64,000 bases of DNA, from the NCBI RefSeq assembly GCF_022482365.1, contig NZ_JAKVPE010000001.1, positions 434,001-498,000 of the forward strand. The letters are read 5' to 3'. How positions within the stretch are numbered: the first letter of the stretch is position 1; the number at the start of each line of letters is the position of its first letter. Shown one piece after another: positions 61,039 to 64,000 of this stretch. A program made the translations under genes and the position numbers. This DNA comes from Limosilactobacillus sp. Its GTDB lineage: Bacteria; Bacillota; Bacilli; Lactobacillales; Lactobacillaceae. The notes beneath the pieces were generated by a model. It saw nothing but the letters and a program-made list of their open reading frames with translations, was not told where the DNA came from and ran no database searches.

Positions 61039-62407
61039 TTTCCTTCACCCTGCCTTTCTGTCGGGGCAAGAACGATTTCTCCAGATAAGCGGTGGTGAAC
61101 TTGCCCGAAACAAAGCCGGCGTCATTTAGAATTTCCTGCTGAAAATCCTGGTTGGTGTGAATGCCAGCAATTACCGTTTCCGCCATCAGGCGCTTGATCT
61201 TTTCAATGGCCTCCTGCCGGTCATGTCCTAATGCGATCACCTTGGCGATCATCGAGTCGTAGAAGGGCGTGACGGTCGCTCCCTGATAGAGGGCAGTGTC
61301 GATTCGCATCCCGAGATTGCCCACCGGCAGGTAGAGAAACTTAACCTGACCCGTCGAAGGCATGAAGTCGCGGGCCGGGTCCTCGGCGTTGATCCGACAC
61401 TCGATCGCCACCCCCCGTAGTTGAATATCCGCCTGGCTAAACGGCAGCGGCTCACCAGCGGCCACTTTAACCTGGGCCTTAACGAGGTCGATCCCGGTCA
61501 CCATCTCGGTCACCGTATGCTCCACCTGAATCCGGGTGTTCATCTCCATAAAGTAGAAGTGGTGGTCCGCGTCCATTAGAAACTCAATCGTCCCCGTGTT
61601 GAGGTAGTCGATCCCGTCGGCCACGCGGAGGGCCAGGCGGCCAAGCTCTGCCCGTTCGTCCTCACCAATCAGGACGCAGGGACTCTCCTCGAGCACTTTT
61701 TGCTTATTGATCTGCAGTGAGCAGTCCCGCTCTGGAAAATAGACGCTGTGCCCAAAGCCATCGCGGAAGATCTGGACCTCGATGTGCTTAACGCCTTCCA
61801 TGATCTTTTCTAAATACATCCGGTCGTCGCCAAAGGCCAGCCGGGCCTCACTCTGGGCCTCGCTAAAGGCCGTACGCATCTGCTTTTTGTTTTCCACCCG
61901 GCGGATCCCTTTGCCACCGCCACCAGCGGCTGCTTTAATTAGGACCGGGTAGCCGATCTCTTCGGCAACCGCGACGGCATCGGTGACGTTATCGATATAG
62001 CCGTCGCTGCCGGGAATGACGGGAACCCCCAGCCTTTGCATCTGCTGGCGGGCGTGTTCCTTGTTCCCCATCAGGTCGATCGTCCGTGCGTGCGGCCCAA
62101 TAAATGTGATCCCACAGGCCTGACACATTTCGGCAAACTCGCTATTTTCTGATAAAAAACCGAAGCCTGGGTGAATTGCCTGGGCACCGGTGCCAACCGC
62201 GGCCGCCAGAATGTTCTGCATGTTCAGGTACGAATCCTGGGCGCGTGCGCCGCCGACACAGACTGCCTCGTCGGCCAGCTGAACGTGCAGGCTCTCGCGG
62301 TCAGCGGTCGAATAGATTGCGACCGACTTAATCCCGAGCTCGCGCAGGGACCGAATGATCCGCACCGCAATTTCTCCGCGGTTGGCTACTAATACTTTTG
62401 TGAACAT
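61025..62407 (-). CDS. accC: Acetyl-CoA carboxylase, biotin carboxylase subunit
   Basis: A 460-aa ATP-grasp enzyme that carboxylates biotin on AccB. Family signatures are VANRGEIAVRIIRSLRELG, the Gly-rich ATP loop AAAGGGGKGIRRV and FYFMEMNTRIQVEHTVTEM, all intact. It lies between fabZ and accD in the operon. Confidence 0.96.
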   Translation of the reverse strand: MFTKVLVANRGEIAVRIIRSLRELGIKSVAIYSTADRESLHVQLADEAVCVGGARAQDSYLNMQNILAAAVGTGAQAIHPGFGFLSENSEFAEMCQACGITFIGPHARTIDLMGNKEHARQQMQRLGVPVIPGSDGYIDNVTDAVAVAEEIGYPVLIKAAAGGGGKGIRRVENKKQMRTAFSEAQSEARLAFGDDRMYLEKIMEGVKHIEVQIFRDGFGHSVYFPERDCSLQINKQKVLEESPCVLIGEDERAELGRLALRVADGIDYLNTGTIEFLMDADHHFYFMEMNTRIQVEHTVTEMVTGIDLVKAQVKVAAGEPLPFSQADIQLRGVAIECRINAEDPARDFMPSTGQVKFLYLPVGNLGMRIDTALYQGATVTPFYDSMIAKVIALGHDRQEAIEKIKRLMAETVIAGIHTNQDFQQEILNDAGFVSGKFTTAYLEKSFLPRQKGRVKEIEAV

Positions 62408-62418
62408 TGCAAAATCAC

Positions 62419-62853
62419 CTACCCAATAAAGAATGTCAATTCGGCGCTGCAGGCACGCTCCCCGTCCACGGTGGCCTCTGCCTTGCCAACGCCAATGTTG
62501 CGGTGCATCTTCGTCAAGTGGACCTCAAGTTTCATCACGTCGCCCGGACGGACAACGCGACGAAATTCCGCCGTCTTGATCCCGCCAAAGTAGGCGGTCT
62601 TCCCCTTGAATTGCGGGGCGGTCAGCAGGGCCACCGCGCCAGTCTGCGCCAGTGACTCCACAATCAGCGCGCCGGGCAGGACCGGATTGTGGGGGAAGTG
62701 CCCGTTGAAGACTTCCTCGTGGATCGTGACGTTGCGGGTCGCGATCGCCATTTCACCGGGGACCAGTTCCTCAACCCGGTCAATCAGTAGCATCGGGTAA
62801 CGGTGGGGGATGATCTGTTGAATTGCCTCACTGTCTAAGTTCACTTTTGCCAT
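62419..62853 (-). CDS. fabZ: 3-hydroxyacyl-ACP dehydratase
   Basis: A 144-aa hot-dog fold dehydratase. The active-site His is in NGHFPHNPVLPGALIVESLAQ with Glu in the same helix. It removes water from 3-hydroxyacyl-ACP. AAAGGAG precedes the ATG. It sits between accB and accC. Confidence 0.95.
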   Translation of the reverse strand: MAKVNLDSEAIQQIIPHRYPMLLIDRVEELVPGEMAIATRNVTIHEEVFNGHFPHNPVLPGALIVESLAQTGAVALLTAPQFKGKTAYFGGIKTAEFRRVVRPGDVMKLEVHLTKMHRNIGVGKAEATVDGERACSAELTFFIG

Positions 62854-62854
62854 T

Positions 62855-63286
62855 TTATTGTTGCTCCTTTGTTAAAGTAAATAACGGCTGATCGACTTCG
62901 ACGAGTTCCCCGTTTTCCACGTTAACCGCCTTGACGGTACCGCTGACCTTTGCGCGAATCTCGGTCATCATCTTCATGGCCTCGATCACGCAGACAACGT
63001 CGCCTTCCTTAACTTGGCTGCCGACGTGAACATAGGGCGGCTGTTGGGGCTTGGCCTGGAGGTAAACGGTCCCGACCAGGGGGGCCTTGATCTGGGCGTC
63101 CCCTTGAGCGGCGTTCGCTTCTGGGGACGGTTCCTCAACCGCCTGCGTTGGCATCGGCTGGGCTTCACCGGTCCCCGCCTGGTTCTTGCTCAGGTAGAGA
63201 TGAAAGTCCCCGTCGTTGATCCTGAGTTCACGCATCGATGACTGATCAAAGGTCGCCATGATTTTTTCTAGCTCTGCCAGTTCCAC
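62855..63286 (-). CDS. accB: Biotin carboxyl carrier protein
   Basis: A 143-aa carrier. The biotinylated Lys is in CVIEAMKMMTEIRA near the C-terminus; a Pro/Ala/Glu-rich linker (about 45-70) joins it to the N-terminal helix. GTG start directly after the fabF stop. It is the biotin-bearing substrate of BirA and AccC in this operon. Confidence 0.95.
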   Translation of the reverse strand: MELAELEKIMATFDQSSMRELRINDGDFHLYLSKNQAGTGEAQPMPTQAVEEPSPEANAAQGDAQIKAPLVGTVYLQAKPQQPPYVHVGSQVKEGDVVCVIEAMKMMTEIRAKVSGTVKAVNVENGELVEVDQPLFTLTKEQQ

Positions 63287-64000
63287 TTAATCACCCCATT
63301 TGCGAAAGGCCAGTACCGCGTTGTGACCGCCGAAGCCAAAGGAATTGCTGATGGCGTAGCGGGCATCCGGGGCCGACTGGTTGTCATGATTGACCAGTTG
63401 CACCGGGCATTCCGGATCCTGGTTAAAACAGCCGACGTTCTCCGGCAGCTCTCCCCGGTCCAGTGCGGCCACGGTAATCACGGCCTCGATCGCCCCGGCA
63501 GCGCCCAGCAGGTGGCCGGTCATCCCCTTGGTCGAGCTGACCCGGACTTTGTTGTCCGCGCCGAAGACCTGGCGAATGGCCTTTGCCTCGCCACTGTCGT
63601 TAGCCTTGGTGGCAGTACCGTGGGCGTTGATGTAGGCAACCTCACTCGGTGCTACACCGGCCTCATCAATTGCGGCCTGCATCGCCCGGGCCGCCCCCGC
63701 ACCGGACGGATCCGGGGCGGTGATGTGGAAGGCATCGCAGGTTGCACCATAGCCGACAACCTCACCGAGAATCCGGGCGCCGCGCTTGCGGGCATGCTCG
63801 AGGCTCTCAAGCACCAGGGCCCCGGCACCCTCGCCGAGGACGAAGCCGTGCCGGTCACGGTCAAAGGGCAGTGAAGCCCTTGCCGGGTCCGTGCTGGTCG
63901 AAAGCGCCTTGAGTGCGGCGAAACCGGCAATTCCAATCTCGTTGACCGACGCCTCGGCACCCCCGGCAATCATCACCTGGGCACGGCCCTCTTTGATCTG
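63287..64000 (-). CDS. fabF: 3-oxoacyl-ACP synthase II, C-terminal part (runs off right edge)
   Basis: The frame is open to the window edge and gives the last 237 residues of a KAS II enzyme. The two catalytic His are in INAHGTATKAND and KGMTGHLLGAAG, and NSFGFGGHNAVLAF closes the fold; the nucleophilic Cys lies beyond the edge. It elongates acyl-ACP by condensation with malonyl-ACP. It is upstream of accB, which it adjoins, so the operon continues outside the window. Confidence 0.95.
   Translation of the reverse strand, partial: QIKEGRAQVMIAGGAEASVNEIGIAGFAALKALSTSTDPARASLPFDRDRHGFVLGEGAGALVLESLEHARKRGARILGEVVGYGATCDAFHITAPDPSGAGAARAMQAAIDEAGVAPSEVAYINAHGTATKANDSGEAKAIRQVFGADNKVRVSSTKGMTGHLLGAAGAIEAVITVAALDRGELPENVGCFNQDPECPVQLVNHDNQSAPDARYAISNSFGFGGHNAVLAFRKWGD

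Noticed and set aside
1-64000. Prophage, insertion sequence or integrative element
   Set aside because: No transposase, terminase, integrase other than XerS, or terminal repeats were found; the two-copy palindromic element has no coding capacity.

Overview
The window looks like a chromosomal segment of a lactic acid bacterium of the family Lactobacillaceae, most likely a Limosilactobacillus-type species (L. fermentum/reuteri group). This is inferred from the moderately high GC content with strong third-position GC bias, the XerS-type single recombinase, the KxYKxGKxW signal peptides on surface proteins, the lacS-lacA lactose locus, the thiMDE salvage operon and a lactobacillus-type FAS-II cluster. 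The species cannot be fixed from the sequence alone. No insertion sequence, prophage, CRISPR array or rRNA operon is visible; there is one tRNA (Pro, TGG).

Layout. 1-8.3 kb: the 5' part of an amidase gene, an amino-acid ABC permease plus binding lipoprotein without an ATPase, a flavodoxin, an OsmC protein, lipoate ligase (lplA), an AT-richer YafQ/Phd-type toxin-antitoxin pair, a MazG-like pyrophosphatase, an FMN reductase, and a divergent LysR/PhzF pair. 8.3-12.3 kb: a secreted cell-wall-binding repeat protein, then an SOS cassette with a Y-family polymerase under two LexA-type boxes. 12.3-19.2 kb: an aldo-keto reductase, a hydroxyacyl-CoA dehydrogenase, an unusual 741-aa HKD (phospholipase D-like)/P-loop ATPase fusion divergent from an RNA 2'-phosphotransferase (KptA), and a two-gene operon with a CrtC/AttH lipocalin-like protein. 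19.2-30.1 kb: carAB with ARG-like boxes, tRNA-Pro, a MarR/MFS efflux pair, an ECF S component, a UPF0340 protein, XerS, a lipase, and a frameshifted patatin gene. 30.1-38 kb: a TPP riboswitch driving thiMDE, small conserved proteins, a divergent CLC channel, a PAP2 phosphatase, an LPQTG surface protein and an APC transporter. 38-52.1 kb: ADH with a LysR regulator, a PD-(D/E)XK-like protein, dipeptidase, the lac locus (lacA, lacS, lacI-type regulator with visible operators and cre), and a YfcC transporter divergent from a GlnK/GlnL-type two-component system. 52.2-64 kb: an L,D-transpeptidase with cell-wall repeats, a PanE-like reductase behind an isoleucine T-box, a TetR/MFS pair with a palindromic operator, and the FAS-II operon (fabF-accB-fabZ-accC-accD-accA-fabI-birA, read on the minus strand; fabF is cut by the window edge).

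Most metabolic genes sit beside their own regulator, so control logic can be read directly: LexA boxes, cre sites, LacI and TetR palindromes, ARG-like boxes, a TPP riboswitch and an Ile T-box. The most unusual items are the HKD-ATPase/KptA pair, the Ile T-box on a ketopantoate-reductase-family gene, the PD-(D/E)XK-like protein under a cre, the CrtC/AttH operon, and a palindromic intergenic repeat present in two copies.
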